64,000 nt of DNA, from assembly GCF_035958815.1 (NCBI RefSeq), contig NZ_CP108383.1:7998001-8062000 (forward strand), read 5' to 3'. The notes below the pieces were generated by a model. The model saw only the letters and a list, made by a program, of their open reading frames with translations, ran no database searches and was not told where the DNA came from. Positions 44,337-53,221 of this stretch are shown here, piece by piece. This DNA is from Nocardia sp. NBC_01327. Lineage in GTDB: Bacteria > Actinomycetota > Actinomycetes > Mycobacteriales > Mycobacteriaceae. Positions within the stretch are counted from its first letter, which is position 1; the number at the start of each line of letters is the position of its first letter. A program made the translations under genes and the position numbers.

Positions 44337-44557
44337 GGTCACGCGCGTAACCTACCGCTCCTCCGCCTCTCCGCGCCTTAAGGCCAGACTCGTGTGCCGC
44401 GCCAGTTTCGTCGGCGGCCGGCGGTGAGGTGGACGACAATTTCGCCCGTACCCGGGGAGTTACCCCGAACTTACGAGATCAGTCGTCGCCTATTTCTTAA
44501 AACCTCCAGCGCAATACCGTCCGGAATCCTTTACGCGCTCGTGCGCGTCGCGCACTC

Positions 44558-45745
44558 TCAGTAGACCGGGAGGGAGGGGTCCACCTGGTTGGCCCAGGCG
44601 ATGATGCCGCCTTGGAGGTGGGTGGCATCGGAGAAGCCCGCGTTCTTGAGCGCGGCAAGGGCTTCCGCGGAACGGATACCGGTCTTGCAGTGCAGCACGA
44701 TCGGGCGGTTCTGCGGGAGTTCGGCCAGGGCCTCACCGGTGAGGATGCGGTCCTTGGGGATCAGGGTCGCGCCTTCGATGCGGACGATGTCCCATTCGAC
44801 GGGCTCGCGCACGTCGATGATCGCCACATCCTTGCCCGCGTCGAGCATGTCCTTGAGCTCGCGGGCGGTGATGGTGGAACCGATGGCCGCCAGCTGACCC
44901 TCTTCCGACACCACGCCGCAGAAGGCGTCGTAGTCGATGAGTTCGGTGATCGGCTGCCGCTCGGGATCGCGGCGCAGCTTGATGGTCCGGTAGGTCATAT
45001 CGAGTGCGTCGTAGACCATGAGCCGGCCCAGCAGCGGGTCACCGATACCGGTGAGCAGCTTGATCGCCTCGGTCACCATGATCGAGCCGATCGATGCGCA
45101 CAGCACGCCCAGGACGCCGCCCTCGGCGCAGGACGGGACCATGCCCGGCGGCGGCGCTTCCGGGTACAGATCGCGGTAGTTGAGGCCGCGACCGTCCGGG
45201 GCGTCCTCCCAGAACACCGAGACCTGGCCCTCGAACCGGTAGATCGAACCCCACACATAGGGCTTGTGCGCGAGCACCGCGGCATCGTTGACCAGATAGC
45301 GGGTGGCGAAATTGTCGGTGCCGTCCACGATCAGGTCGTACTGCTCGAACAGCTCGATGGCGTTCTCGGGCTCGAGGCGAATCTTGTGCAACCGCACGGT
45401 GATTCCGGAATTGATCTCCAGAATCGAATCACGCGCGCTGTCGGCCTTGGAGCGGCCGATATCGGATTCGCCGTGAATGATCTGCCGCTGCAGATTGGAG
45501 GCGTCCACCTCGTCGAACTCGACGATGCCGAGCGTGCCCACACCGGCGGCCGCCAGATACAGCAGTGCCGGGGAACCGAGACCACCGGCGCCGATGACCA
45601 GCACCCGGGCATTCTTCAAACGTTTCTGACCGTCCACCCCGAGATCCGGAATGATCAGATGACGGCTGTAGCGGGCGACCTCGTCCTTGGTCAGCTCCGC
45701 GGCCGGCTCCACCAGGGGCGGCAGGGACTGATGCGATGCTGTCAC
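44558..45745 (-). CDS. moeZ: Adenylyltransferase/sulfurtransferase MoeZ
   Basis: 395 residues. N-terminal ThiF/MoeB domain: GAGGLGSPALLYLAAAG for ATP binding, DNFATRYLVND and PSCAEGGVLGVL. C-terminal rhodanese domain with persulfide-forming Cys353 in LHCKTGIRS. MoeZ adenylates and sulfurates the C-terminus of small ubiquitin-like carriers (MoaD for molybdopterin, CysO for cysteine, ThiS for thiamine). GTG 45745 follows GGAGGAG. Its place downstream of the DUF3152 gene and upstream of the Rv3205c-type gene matches mycobacteria, apart from the inserted NmrA/MarR pair. Confidence 0.93.
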   Translation of the reverse strand: MTASHQSLPPLVEPAAELTKDEVARYSRHLIIPDLGVDGQKRLKNARVLVIGAGGLGSPALLYLAAAGVGTLGIVEFDEVDASNLQRQIIHGESDIGRSKADSARDSILEINSGITVRLHKIRLEPENAIELFEQYDLIVDGTDNFATRYLVNDAAVLAHKPYVWGSIYRFEGQVSVFWEDAPDGRGLNYRDLYPEAPPPGMVPSCAEGGVLGVLCASIGSIMVTEAIKLLTGIGDPLLGRLMVYDALDMTYRTIKLRRDPERQPITELIDYDAFCGVVSEEGQLAAIGSTITARELKDMLDAGKDVAIIDVREPVEWDIVRIEGATLIPKDRILTGEALAELPQNRPIVLHCKTGIRSAEALAALKNAGFSDATHLQGGIIAWANQVDPSLPVY

Positions 45746-45898
45746 GCTTGCGGACTCCTCCGTAGAATTCGCCGACTACTCGCGGCCACACGTGCAACAC
45801 CGAGGACCGGACCGTTCTTCCCACCCTAGGTCGCACCCCCCGAGCCGATCCGCCCGGCCCGGCCGCGCCCATCCGGAAGCCGTGACCTGGAGGCCCGA

Positions 45899-45991
45899 TC
45901 AGCCGGCCCAGTAGTTGCGGCGGCGATACCGCGGCGCGAACAGCAGCCGATCGAGAATCCACGGGACGTACACGGCCGCACCGGAGGGACC
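45899..45991 (-). pseudogene. Possible 3-prime remnant of an SDR gene
   Basis: A short frame ending at TGA (45899) reads AAVYVPWILDRLLFAPRYRR and ends NYWAG. The pattern resembles the C-terminal tail of SDR reductases (V(Y/W)VP..(W/L)..(L/I)..), with nothing SDR-like upstream in the same frame because the NmrA-like gene lies there in another frame. It may be the remains of a gene cut by insertion of the NmrA/MarR pair. Weak evidence. Confidence 0.25.
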
Positions 45992-46004
45992 TTGCCGAAT
46001 CTCT

Positions 46005-46847
46005 TCAGTTCTGGAACGCGGCAGCGTTTTCGGTGGCCCACTCCGCGAAGGTGCGGGCGGGGCGGCCCAGCAGGTGTGGCACGGTTTCGGTGGTCGGTCC
46101 CGGAGTGCGGGCGTAGTCGGCGAGGGAGCCGAGTAGGCGGGCCGGAACGTCCTCGGGCAGGCCCTGGGCGAGCATTGCGGCGCGCACCCGGTCGGGAGCG
46201 ACCTCCGCGAAAGATACGTCCGCACTGAGGGTTTCGGACAGAATGCGGACCTTGTCGAGCTGGGACAGCGACTCGGGGCCGGTGAGCACGTAGGCACGGC
46301 CCGCATGGCCGGGTTCGGTCAGTGCCCGTACCGCGACGGCGGCGATATCGCGGTGGTGAATCGGGGAGGTGGTGGCGCCGGGGTATGCGCCGCGAACAAT
46401 GCCTCCGGCCCGCACCTGCGGCGCCCAGGCCAGCGCATTGGCGTCGAAATCCGCGCAGCGCAACACGGTCCGGGCCAAGCCGGATTCCTCGGCGGCCCGT
46501 TCGGCTGCCCGGAATCCTTCGATGAAGCGTGGTTCTCCTACCGGGTACTGCACTGTCGCCGCGGAAATCACGACCACTCGGCGCGCGCCCGCCGCGGCGG
46601 CGGCCTTCAGCAGTTCGGCGGCGGCGTTTCCGGCGGCGCGTGGACTGAGCAGTACTGCTTCCACGTTTTTCCACACCGAATCCAGTGACCGCGGGTTCGA
46701 CGGGTCTCCGGCCACGACCCGCGCCCTGGCGGACAGTCCGGCCGCTTCCGGGTTCCGGCTGACGGCCGTCACCTCGTGCCCTGCGTCGAGTAGGAGCTGT
46801 ACCGCCGAGCGGCCGACGCTCCCTGTGGCTCCGATGATGACGATCAT
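46005..46847 (-). CDS. NmrA-like NAD(P)H-binding protein
   Basis: 280 residues. It begins with MIVIIGATGSVGRSAV, the GxTGxxG nucleotide motif of atypical SDR/NmrA proteins, followed by AVSRNP, VVAGDPSNPRSL and ARRVVVISAATVQYP. The classical YxxxK pair is not obvious, as in quinone-reductase-like or regulatory NmrA proteins. GGAG 6 nt upstream supports ATG 46847. It is divergent from a MarR gene with a palindrome between them, so it is probably induced by a quinone, electrophile or drug. The pair interrupts the otherwise conserved moeZ-DUF3152 order. Confidence 0.88.
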   Translation of the reverse strand: MIVIIGATGSVGRSAVQLLLDAGHEVTAVSRNPEAAGLSARARVVAGDPSNPRSLDSVWKNVEAVLLSPRAAGNAAAELLKAAAAAGARRVVVISAATVQYPVGEPRFIEGFRAAERAAEESGLARTVLRCADFDANALAWAPQVRAGGIVRGAYPGATTSPIHHRDIAAVAVRALTEPGHAGRAYVLTGPESLSQLDKVRILSETLSADVSFAEVAPDRVRAAMLAQGLPEDVPARLLGSLADYARTPGPTTETVPHLLGRPARTFAEWATENAAAFQN

Positions 46848-46874
46848 GATGAACTCCATATTCTATGTAATTCG

Positions 46875-46890
46875 TACTATATGGATAGTA
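46875..46890. promoter_or_regulatory. Inverted repeat operator between NmrA-like and MarR genes
   Basis: TACTAT-ATGG-ATAGTA forms a perfect inverted repeat about 28 nt upstream of the NmrA-like start, in an unusually AT-rich gap. The size and position suit a MarR-family dimer. Confidence 0.6.
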
Positions 46891-47024
46891 TGTCATATGA
46901 GTTTCAAAGTATCTAGTGACCTGGGTCACCGCCCCGAGCTGGTGAGCAATGGCGTGATCCAGCAGCAGAAACTACGTATGACGTAAGGTACGGAGGTCGT
47001 ATTACTCGAGCAGGAGGGTTGGGC

Positions 47025-47504
47025 ATGACCGCCACGCACGAGGAGGACGATCCCCGGCTGCGACGGCGCACCGTCACCGAGGTGAAGGGGCGCATGCGAG
47101 ACCTGCGCAATAACCTCGCGCTGCTCAACCGTCAGGTGGCCGGCCGGCTGGAACTGCGGGACGTCGATATGGATTGCCTCGACACCGTCAGTGCCGCCGG
47201 GCCGATCAGCCCCACCGCGCTGGCGCGCGCGACCGGATTACATCCGGCAACCCTGACCGGGATTCTCGACCGGCTCGAACGCGGCGGCTGGATCGTGCGC
47301 GAGCGCGCGCAGCACGATCGGCGGGCCGTGGTGGTGCGGGCGCTGCCCGATCGTAATGGCGAGCTCTACCAACAGTTTTCGACCATGAACACCGCTGTCG
47401 ACGAGATCTGCGCCGACTACACGACCGAACAGCTGCAGGTGGTGGCCGAGTTCCTGCGCCGTTCGGCCGTCGCGGGACGAGAGGCCCTGGAGCCCGGGGC
47501 CTAA
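47025..47504 (+). CDS. MarR-family transcription regulator
   Basis: 159 residues from ATG 47025, with AGGAGG 7 nt upstream. Winged-helix core: GPISPTALARATGLHPATLTGILDRLERGGWIVRERAQHDRRAVVVRAL, with the DRR wing typical of MarR. Helical ends give the dimer interface. Divergent from the NmrA-like gene, its likely target. The stop overlaps the convergent DUF3152 gene by 4 nt. Confidence 0.9.
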   Translation: MTATHEEDDPRLRRRTVTEVKGRMRDLRNNLALLNRQVAGRLELRDVDMDCLDTVSAAGPISPTALARATGLHPATLTGILDRLERGGWIVRERAQHDRRAVVVRALPDRNGELYQQFSTMNTAVDEICADYTTEQLQVVAEFLRRSAVAGREALEPGA

Positions 47505-48691
47505 CCGCGCGGGTAGGGCCAGGGGTTGAAGCGGCATTTCTTGCCGTCCATGGGTACGACGCCCGCCGGGTCCAGGGTGGCGATGTCGTTATTGCGAGTG
47601 CCGAAGGTCTGCTGCATCATCACCGGGGCCAGGCCGCCGTCGGTCTCGCACGGCTGATGTTCGTGGTAGCCGATGGCGTGGCCGACCTCGTGGTTGATCT
47701 GGTACTGCCGGTAGGAGCCGACATCACCTTCGAAGGCCAGTGCGCCGCGCACCCAGCGCACCTCCGAGAGCACCACGCGGCCGAGATCGGTGTTGTAGCA
47801 GGAGGAGTCGATGGGGATTTCGAATCCGCAGGCCTTGCGCGTGGTGTCGCGCGAGGTGAGCGAGATGCGGAAATCCGGAGTGCCATTGTCGATGCGGCGG
47901 AAGCCGAAGCGCGAATCATGGGTCCAGCTCTTGGGATTCGAGAGCGTGGCATCGACCATATGGCCGATCGCGTCGTCGCCGCCGAGGCTCGAGGTGTCCA
48001 CGCCGTCCTCGATCTCCACCGTGTAGGAGAAGACGTGCTCGGAGCCGGTGCCCACCTGAGCGGTGCTGCCGGGCACCACATGCCAAGCGCCCGTACCGGT
48101 ATCGGTGTACGGGCCGCCGCCGGGCACCGCGCCGGTGGGCAGATCGGCGGCGAACTTGCCGTCGCCCTTGGGCGCACCGCCGATGATCCCGGCGGGCTTG
48201 TCGGTGTGATCGCTGAGCCGGCCGAAGCCGGGCAGATCGGCGACGCTGTCGGGGCCGCTGCGGAAGGCGTCCACTGCCACCAGCACCGTGATCGCCAGCA
48301 GCACCGGCAGCGCGTAGGCGCGCCAGCCGTAGGTGGAGACGAAGCGGCCGAGGCCGCTCTGCTTCTTGCCCTCGCGGTCCGGGCGCTCACGGGCGCGGGT
48401 GTCGTCGGGCGTCGAGGTCGGATCCCAGCTGGCCCGCAGCGGTTCGTGCGGGAGCGGCAGGCGGTCGCCGATGGTCGCCGGAAGTCCGGACGGCGCGGGC
48501 TGTCCGGACTGCGGTGCGTCGCTCTCGCCGTACAGGCCGAGCGGATCGTAAATCGGGCCGGTCGGTCTGCCTTTTCGTTTCGATGCACTCTTCGAGCCAC
48601 CGGAAACCGCTGGGCGTGGCGCACCGGCTGCTACGGGTCGGCGTGAATCGCGCCCGCCGGAGTATCTGCCCCCATCGTCGGTCACGCTCAT
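47501..48691 (-). CDS. DUF3152 membrane-anchored zinc metalloprotease-like protein (Rv3207c-like)
   Basis: 396 residues from ATG 48691; the open frame further upstream is not family-like. The N-terminal 140 residues are basic and Pro/Gly-rich, then one membrane helix (RAYALPVLLAITVLVAVDAF). The outer domain ends with a metzincin-type zinc motif, HEVGHAIGYHEHQPC (HExxHxxGxxH), where the Glu is catalytic. Cysteines near SSCYNTD, QPCE and KKCRF could form disulfides. Substrate unknown. It is conserved upstream of moeZ in mycobacteria. Confidence 0.88.
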   Translation of the reverse strand: MSVTDDGGRYSGGRDSRRPVAAGAPRPAVSGGSKSASKRKGRPTGPIYDPLGLYGESDAPQSGQPAPSGLPATIGDRLPLPHEPLRASWDPTSTPDDTRARERPDREGKKQSGLGRFVSTYGWRAYALPVLLAITVLVAVDAFRSGPDSVADLPGFGRLSDHTDKPAGIIGGAPKGDGKFAADLPTGAVPGGGPYTDTGTGAWHVVPGSTAQVGTGSEHVFSYTVEIEDGVDTSSLGGDDAIGHMVDATLSNPKSWTHDSRFGFRRIDNGTPDFRISLTSRDTTRKACGFEIPIDSSCYNTDLGRVVLSEVRWVRGALAFEGDVGSYRQYQINHEVGHAIGYHEHQPCETDGGLAPVMMQQTFGTRNNDIATLDPAGVVPMDGKKCRFNPWPYPRG

Positions 48692-48987
48692 CAGACTCTC
48701 ACAGAGCGCGCGGACACGGTCGGCTGCCGTCGCACGGACAGCGACAGATCTCACAAATCGGGACAAGTGCTTCACATTTGTGACCGGGCTCGCATAATCA
48801 ACCCAGCACGCGCATCGGCCGGAGCAACGGTCATCACCGCGCGTATCGACAAATATCCGGTGCGGATCGCCAACATCCAGCACACCAATATTCGGAACCT
48901 GGATCAGCACGGACCCCTCGAGCGAGTATCGTTCGGGGGATACCCGGTGACATCCTTTCCGCCGGTAATCGACTGGGAGATCGGAAA

Positions 48988-49653
48988 ATGACTGACCTCG
49001 TGGACCGGATGACCGCTCACCGCACGTCATCCGAGGCTACGGCGCCGACAAAGCGCGGCACCCGACTGCCCCGCGAGGCCCGTCGCGCACAGTTGCTGGC
49101 CGCTGCGGGTGAGGTTTTCGTCCTCCGCGGCTACCACGCCGCCGGCATGGACGAGATCTCGCAGTGTGCAGGCGTCAGCAAACCTGTGCTGTACCAGCAC
49201 TTCTCGAGCAAACTCGAGCTGTATCTGGCCGTGCTGCAGAACTATGTCGACGCCCTGGTCTCGAGCGTGCGCCAGGCGCTGCGCTCCACCACCGAAAACC
49301 GGTTCCGCGTCCGCGCGGCCGTGCAGGCGTACTTCGACTTCGTCGATCACGAAACCCAGGGCTTCCGACTGGTATTCGAATCGGACCTCACCAATGAGCC
49401 GCAGGTGCAGCGGCGCGTGGAGCAGGCCACCGAGGCGTGTGTGGACGCGGTCTTCGACCTCGTCGCCCACGACTCCGGCCTGGACCCGTATCGCGCCCGC
49501 GTACTCGCGGTCGGCCTGGTGGGCGCCAGCCAGTTCAGTGCCCGCTACTGGCTGGAGGCCGATCGGCCGATCCCCAAGGACGAGGCCGTGGACACCACGG
49601 TCGCGCTCTGCTGGGGTGGCCTCTCGCACATCCCGCTGCACCCGATCGACTGA
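48988..49653 (+). CDS. TetR-family regulator (Rv3208-like)
   Basis: 221 residues. Helix-turn-helix: RRAQLLAAAGEVFVLRGYHAAGMDEISQCAGVSKPVLYQHFSSK; the C-terminal part (TENRFRVRAAVQAYFDFVDHETQGFRLVFESDL) fits the TetR_C domain of this orthologue group. GGGAG precedes ATG 48988 by about 9 nt. Divergent from DUF3152 across 296 nt that should hold both promoters, and followed by DUF3107 as in M. tuberculosis. Its targets are not shown by the sequence. Confidence 0.9.
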   Translation: MTDLVDRMTAHRTSSEATAPTKRGTRLPREARRAQLLAAAGEVFVLRGYHAAGMDEISQCAGVSKPVLYQHFSSKLELYLAVLQNYVDALVSSVRQALRSTTENRFRVRAAVQAYFDFVDHETQGFRLVFESDLTNEPQVQRRVEQATEACVDAVFDLVAHDSGLDPYRARVLAVGLVGASQFSARYWLEADRPIPKDEAVDTTVALCWGGLSHIPLHPID

Positions 49654-49800
49654 GCAGGCCCTCGAGGACATCGCCGGGCATACGGGGTCGTTCACCGGGC
49701 ACACGTTCGCTCAGAGCGCAGGGCGGTCTCTGCCGCGCCCCCGTGCGGCTGCACTAGCCTTGGCGTGGACAGCACAGGACTCTAGGTTCGGAGGTTGGCC

Positions 49801-50028
49801 GTGGAGGTCAAGATCGGTATTTCGGATAGCCCACGTGAGCTGATCATCAATAGCTCGCAGACGCCCGCCGAGGTGGAGGCACTGGTTTCCGGTGCGCTGC
49901 AGGGCGAGAGTGGCGTCGTGGCGCTGACCGACGAGAAGGGCCGCAAGTTCCTGATCCAGGCCAACAAGGTCGCGTATGTCGAGATCGGTGCCGCGGCCGC
50001 CGGCCGGGTCGGCTTCGCCGCCGTCTGA
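49801..50028 (+). CDS. DUF3107 protein (TB9.4-like)
   Basis: 75 residues from GTG 49801, which has GGAGG 6 nt upstream; TTG 49795 lies within that ribosome spacing. Reads VEVKIGISDSPRELI, then LTDEKGRKFLIQANKVAYVEIG. It is a small soluble beta-rich protein of the family that includes the M. tuberculosis TB9.4 antigen; the molecular role is unknown. It ends before an excellent intrinsic terminator. Confidence 0.92.
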   Translation: MEVKIGISDSPRELIINSSQTPAEVEALVSGALQGESGVVALTDEKGRKFLIQANKVAYVEIGAAAAGRVGFAAV

Positions 50029-50044
50029 CGAGCACAAAGCAATT

Positions 50045-50079
50045 GCCCCGCTGATTTTCTCAGCGGGGCATTTCTTTTT
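50045..50079 (+). terminator. Intrinsic terminator after DUF3107 gene
   Basis: A perfect 10-bp stem (GCCCCGCTGA / TCAGCGGGGC) closes a TTTTC loop and is followed by ATTTCTTTTT. It ends the DUF3107 transcript facing the convergent ferritin-like gene. Confidence 0.93.
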
Positions 50080-50093
50080 CGCGGGGAGCGGGG

Positions 50094-50795
50094 CTAGCCC
50101 AGACCCAGGACGCGCATGCGCTCGGCGTGGCTGTCCTGCATGTGCTCGAAGAGCACGGCGATACCGTTCAGATCACCGGTCGCGGTGAGCACCAGTTCGG
50201 TCAGTTCGTCACGCTGCGCCATGACGTACTGCGCCTGGGTGATCGCCTCGCCGAGCAGGCGGCGACCCCACAGCGTGAGCCGGTCGCGCTCGGAGCGATT
50301 CTGCTCGACCGCGGTGCGCACCTCTTCGATGACGAATTCCGAATGGCTGGTCTCGGCCAGCACATCGCGCACCACGTCGGCGACCTCGGGAGCCAGAGCG
50401 CCGGCGATCTCGGTATAGAAGTCGGCGGCGATACCGTCACCGACATAGAACTTGACCATCGACTCCAACCAGGTGGAGGGGTCGGTGGAGGCGTGATAGG
50501 CGTCCAGGGCGCGGACGAACGGGGCCATGGCGTCGAATACCTCGGCGCCACGGGCGGCCAGCGCCAGTTCCAGCGTTTCGAAATGGCCCATTTCATTGGC
50601 GGCCATCTTGGCGACGGCGACCTTGCCGCGCAGTGAGGGCGAGAGTTTCGCCTCTTCGGCCAGACGATAGAAGGCGGAGATCTCACCGTAGGCGAGAACC
50701 GCGAAAAGGTCGGTGACTCCGGGGTGACTGGCGGCGACCCGGTCGTCGGCCGATTCCGACGCGGCGCCCAGCGCAGTAGACGAGTTTGCTCCCAT
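50094..50795 (-). CDS. Ferritin-like protein (tRNA hydroxylase MiaE-like fold, Rv3210c-like)
   Basis: 233 residues, all-helical. The di-iron style Glu/His pattern is visible: YGEISAFYRLAEEA (Glu), ANEMGHFETLELAL (E-x2-H), GDGIAADFYTEIAG and ETSHSEFVIEEVR (E-x2-H). This is the ferritin-like-2 branch related to MiaE, but tRNA modification is not established for the actinobacterial members. ATG 50795 is chosen; the frame upstream lacks helical family sequence. Order next to DUF3107 is as in M. tuberculosis. Confidence 0.85.
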   Translation of the reverse strand: MGANSSTALGAASESADDRVAASHPGVTDLFAVLAYGEISAFYRLAEEAKLSPSLRGKVAVAKMAANEMGHFETLELALAARGAEVFDAMAPFVRALDAYHASTDPSTWLESMVKFYVGDGIAADFYTEIAGALAPEVADVVRDVLAETSHSEFVIEEVRTAVEQNRSERDRLTLWGRRLLGEAITQAQYVMAQRDELTELVLTATGDLNGIAVLFEHMQDSHAERMRVLGLG

Positions 50796-50973
50796 GGCCC
50801 CCACCCTAGTCCGCGATCCTGAACGCCAATCACCCATCGGCGAGACATTGTGCGGCGTACCCTCGAAATATTCGGAAGGCCTTGCGCCACTTGCAATTTC
50901 ATGATCATACCGGCCCCTTGTCGGCTCGGCGCCCGGGGTTACCGGTACGAAACCCTCCGGTGGGGAGAACTCC

Positions 50974-52119
50974 ATGCCAACCGCAATTCAAAATCTGATC
51001 GTTCTGGGCGACAGCCTCTCGGATATCGGCATCAAACGCGAAGCGCCCAGCGGAATGTTCGCCCGCGCGGCCGGCATGATGCGCACCAATGAGGTCGGCC
51101 GCTACAGCGACGGCAAGAACTGGGCCGATTTCCTGGTCGAATGGATAGGCGGCGAATCGCTCATTCGCGAGGACCGGAAGACGACCGAGGAGGCGACCGC
51201 CCCGCATCGGACGCTGAGCGACAGCTCAGTGGTACTGGGCACGCACACCGGAAATCTCGCGCCGGTGCGCTATGCCAACTACGCGCAGGGCGGCGCCATC
51301 GCGGCCTCGGACTGGAAGCCGAAGGCCGGAGCGCTCGGATATCTGAAAGATCAAGTCGCCGAATACATCAAGGCGCGCCGGGCGCTGATGGCCCCCACCA
51401 AGGCGGTCATGGCCGGCACCGCGCAGGACCAATTCACCGGGCCGACGCTGCACATCATGTGGATCGGACTCAATGACCTCATTACCGCGGAGCGCCCCGT
51501 TCCGGACAATCTGTCCGGGCGGGTGGACAAACCCGGCACCGGTGTCGGGCCGCTGATCGAGGAGATCTACCAGCTGGTCAATTCCATCCCGAACTCGTTC
51601 CCGACGAATCCCGGCAACGAGCACTTCATTCTCATCGACCTGCCCAGCCCCCTGGTGTCGGTGCGCTTCCAGGACAAGGCCGCCGACAAAGGTGATGCCG
51701 CGGTGGAGAAGGCGGTGAAGAACGTCGCCAAGTTCAACGACGCGCTCGGCTATCTCGCGACGCACTGGCCACCGCCCGGCCCCGGCCTCCACGACGGACC
51801 CGGCGCGACACCCGGCAATATCTCGCTGGTGCGCATGTCCGATTGGATGCAGGTCGTCGCGGACGGTGCGACCACCTTCCAACTCACCCCGCTGGCACAG
51901 GAGCACGGGCCGGTGCCCTATCTGGGCATGCGCGATGACACTCCCCCGGCTCTGCGCCGCGCCCTCACCACCAGCGATCTCGCCCACCCCACGCAGGCGG
52001 TGTACGAACTCATCGCCCGGCAGATCACCGATGTGCTGGTCGCCAACTACACGCTCGGGAAATTGAACCGCCAGTCCTGGCCCGAAAAGCGGCCGTTTCC
52101 AACGGTTCCCGGTATCTGA
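50974..52119 (+). CDS. GDSL/SGNH-family esterase
   Basis: 381 residues. Block I is VLGDSLSD with catalytic Ser14; the Gly/Asn oxyanion residues are in AQGG and WIGLND; block V is SDLAHPTQ with Asp335 and His338. The N-terminus is directly the catalytic strand, so there is no signal peptide and the enzyme is probably cytoplasmic. GGGGAGA precedes ATG 50974. It lies between conserved Rv3210c-type and rhlE genes and is an insertion relative to M. tuberculosis. Substrate unknown. Confidence 0.88.
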   Translation: MPTAIQNLIVLGDSLSDIGIKREAPSGMFARAAGMMRTNEVGRYSDGKNWADFLVEWIGGESLIREDRKTTEEATAPHRTLSDSSVVLGTHTGNLAPVRYANYAQGGAIAASDWKPKAGALGYLKDQVAEYIKARRALMAPTKAVMAGTAQDQFTGPTLHIMWIGLNDLITAERPVPDNLSGRVDKPGTGVGPLIEEIYQLVNSIPNSFPTNPGNEHFILIDLPSPLVSVRFQDKAADKGDAAVEKAVKNVAKFNDALGYLATHWPPPGPGLHDGPGATPGNISLVRMSDWMQVVADGATTFQLTPLAQEHGPVPYLGMRDDTPPALRRALTTSDLAHPTQAVYELIARQITDVLVANYTLGKLNRQSWPEKRPFPTVPGI

Positions 52120-52132
52120 AACCCGCACCTCA

Positions 52133-53200
52133 CTAAGCGAGGTCGCGCAAGAACTTGTCCAGATAAGTCCAGGTGGTGTCGCGGGCCGAAAGCAGACCGA
52201 GGTGGGAACCGGGCGCGGTCTCGTAGCGCACCTGCGGTGATCCGGTCAGTGTGGTCAGGCCGTGCTCCACCGCCGCGGCCGGGGTGATCACATCGGTCGG
52301 GCCGCCGACGAGCAGCACCGGCACGGTGACATCGGCGAGGGCGATGGTGCGATCACCGAAATGCACTACGCCCTTGCCGATGTCGTTGTTCAACATGAAC
52401 CGGCCCCACAGCTGGTTGTAGAACCGGCCCGGATATCCGGGCAGCGAATTCTGGAACCGGTCGATGGTCTCCATCCGCGCCAGCGTCGCGGTGTCGGTCA
52501 GATTGCTCGCAATGAAGAAGGGGCGCTTGAGTTCTCGGTCCCAGGCGGTGGCGCGGTAGGCGATGCGGGTCAGCTGCGCGGAGACGCCGCCGGTGGCGCG
52601 AATGGCGGCGGTGGCGGTGCGGCCGCCGTCCAGCCGGGCCAGCGCGCGCAGTTCCCGCACGCCGACCATGTGGTCGTAGCTCAGCGGGGCGCCGACGGCG
52701 GTGATGGAACGGATGGGCAGCGTCGGATCCGCGGCGGCGGTCAGCAGCGCCAGGACGCCGCCGATGGACCAGCCCACCAGATCGACCGCGCGCCCGCCGC
52801 GATCGGCCGATACCTGGCGGATGGACTCGGGCAGGATGTCGTCGATCCAGTCCTCGAAGCCCATGCGGCGGTCCTCGAAGGTGATCTCGCCGTAATCGAC
52901 CAGGTAGGTGGCCCGGCCGGTATCGCGCAGGAAGCGCGCCATGCTCTGGTCGGGGCGCAGATCGAAGCAGAAGGCGGGTGCGGCCAGCGGCGGCACGAGC
53001 AGTACGGCCGGATCGTCGGCGCCCGCGCCGTCTGCGGCGGTACCGTCGTAGCGGCGCAGCTCCCGATGCGGTGCGACCGATACCACCGTCGACGGGGTGG
53101 GTTCGGGTGCACCGATGCCGGTGCCGAAGGTCAGGGCCCACGCGTTGCGCGCGGCGGTGCTCACGGTGTCTGCCAGGCTCACTCGCACAACTTCGCACAT
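52133..53200 (-). CDS. Alpha/beta hydrolase of the PHB synthase/depolymerase-like (PhaC-like) group
   Basis: 355 residues from ATG 53200. Features: an N-terminal extension, LVPPLAAPAFCFDLRPDQSM, then LVDYGEITFEDR, the nucleophile elbow GWSIGG with Ser145, PVLLVGGPTDVITP with the Asp, and PGSHLGLLS with the His. PhaC polyester synthases carry Cys in the lipase box (GxCxG) where this has Ser, so it is more likely a hydrolase or acyltransferase of that fold. It converges with the GDSL esterase gene. A palindrome sits directly before its start. Extra relative to M. tuberculosis order. Confidence 0.85.
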   Translation of the reverse strand: MCEVVRVSLADTVSTAARNAWALTFGTGIGAPEPTPSTVVSVAPHRELRRYDGTAADGAGADDPAVLLVPPLAAPAFCFDLRPDQSMARFLRDTGRATYLVDYGEITFEDRRMGFEDWIDDILPESIRQVSADRGGRAVDLVGWSIGGVLALLTAAADPTLPIRSITAVGAPLSYDHMVGVRELRALARLDGGRTATAAIRATGGVSAQLTRIAYRATAWDRELKRPFFIASNLTDTATLARMETIDRFQNSLPGYPGRFYNQLWGRFMLNNDIGKGVVHFGDRTIALADVTVPVLLVGGPTDVITPAAAVEHGLTTLTGSPQVRYETAPGSHLGLLSARDTTWTYLDKFLRDLA

Positions 53201-53221
53201 GGTGCTACAGCTTGTAACACC
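53201..53221. promoter_or_regulatory. 21-bp palindrome directly upstream of the PhaC-like gene
   Basis: GGTG-n-TACA and TGTA-n-CACC half-sites mirror each other around the centre at 53211, ending next to the ATG at 53200. A repressor bound here would block initiation. Confidence 0.5.

Noticed and set aside
52133..53200. True polyhydroxyalkanoate synthase
   Set aside because: The lipase box has Ser instead of the catalytic Cys, and no phaB, phasin or depolymerase gene is near.
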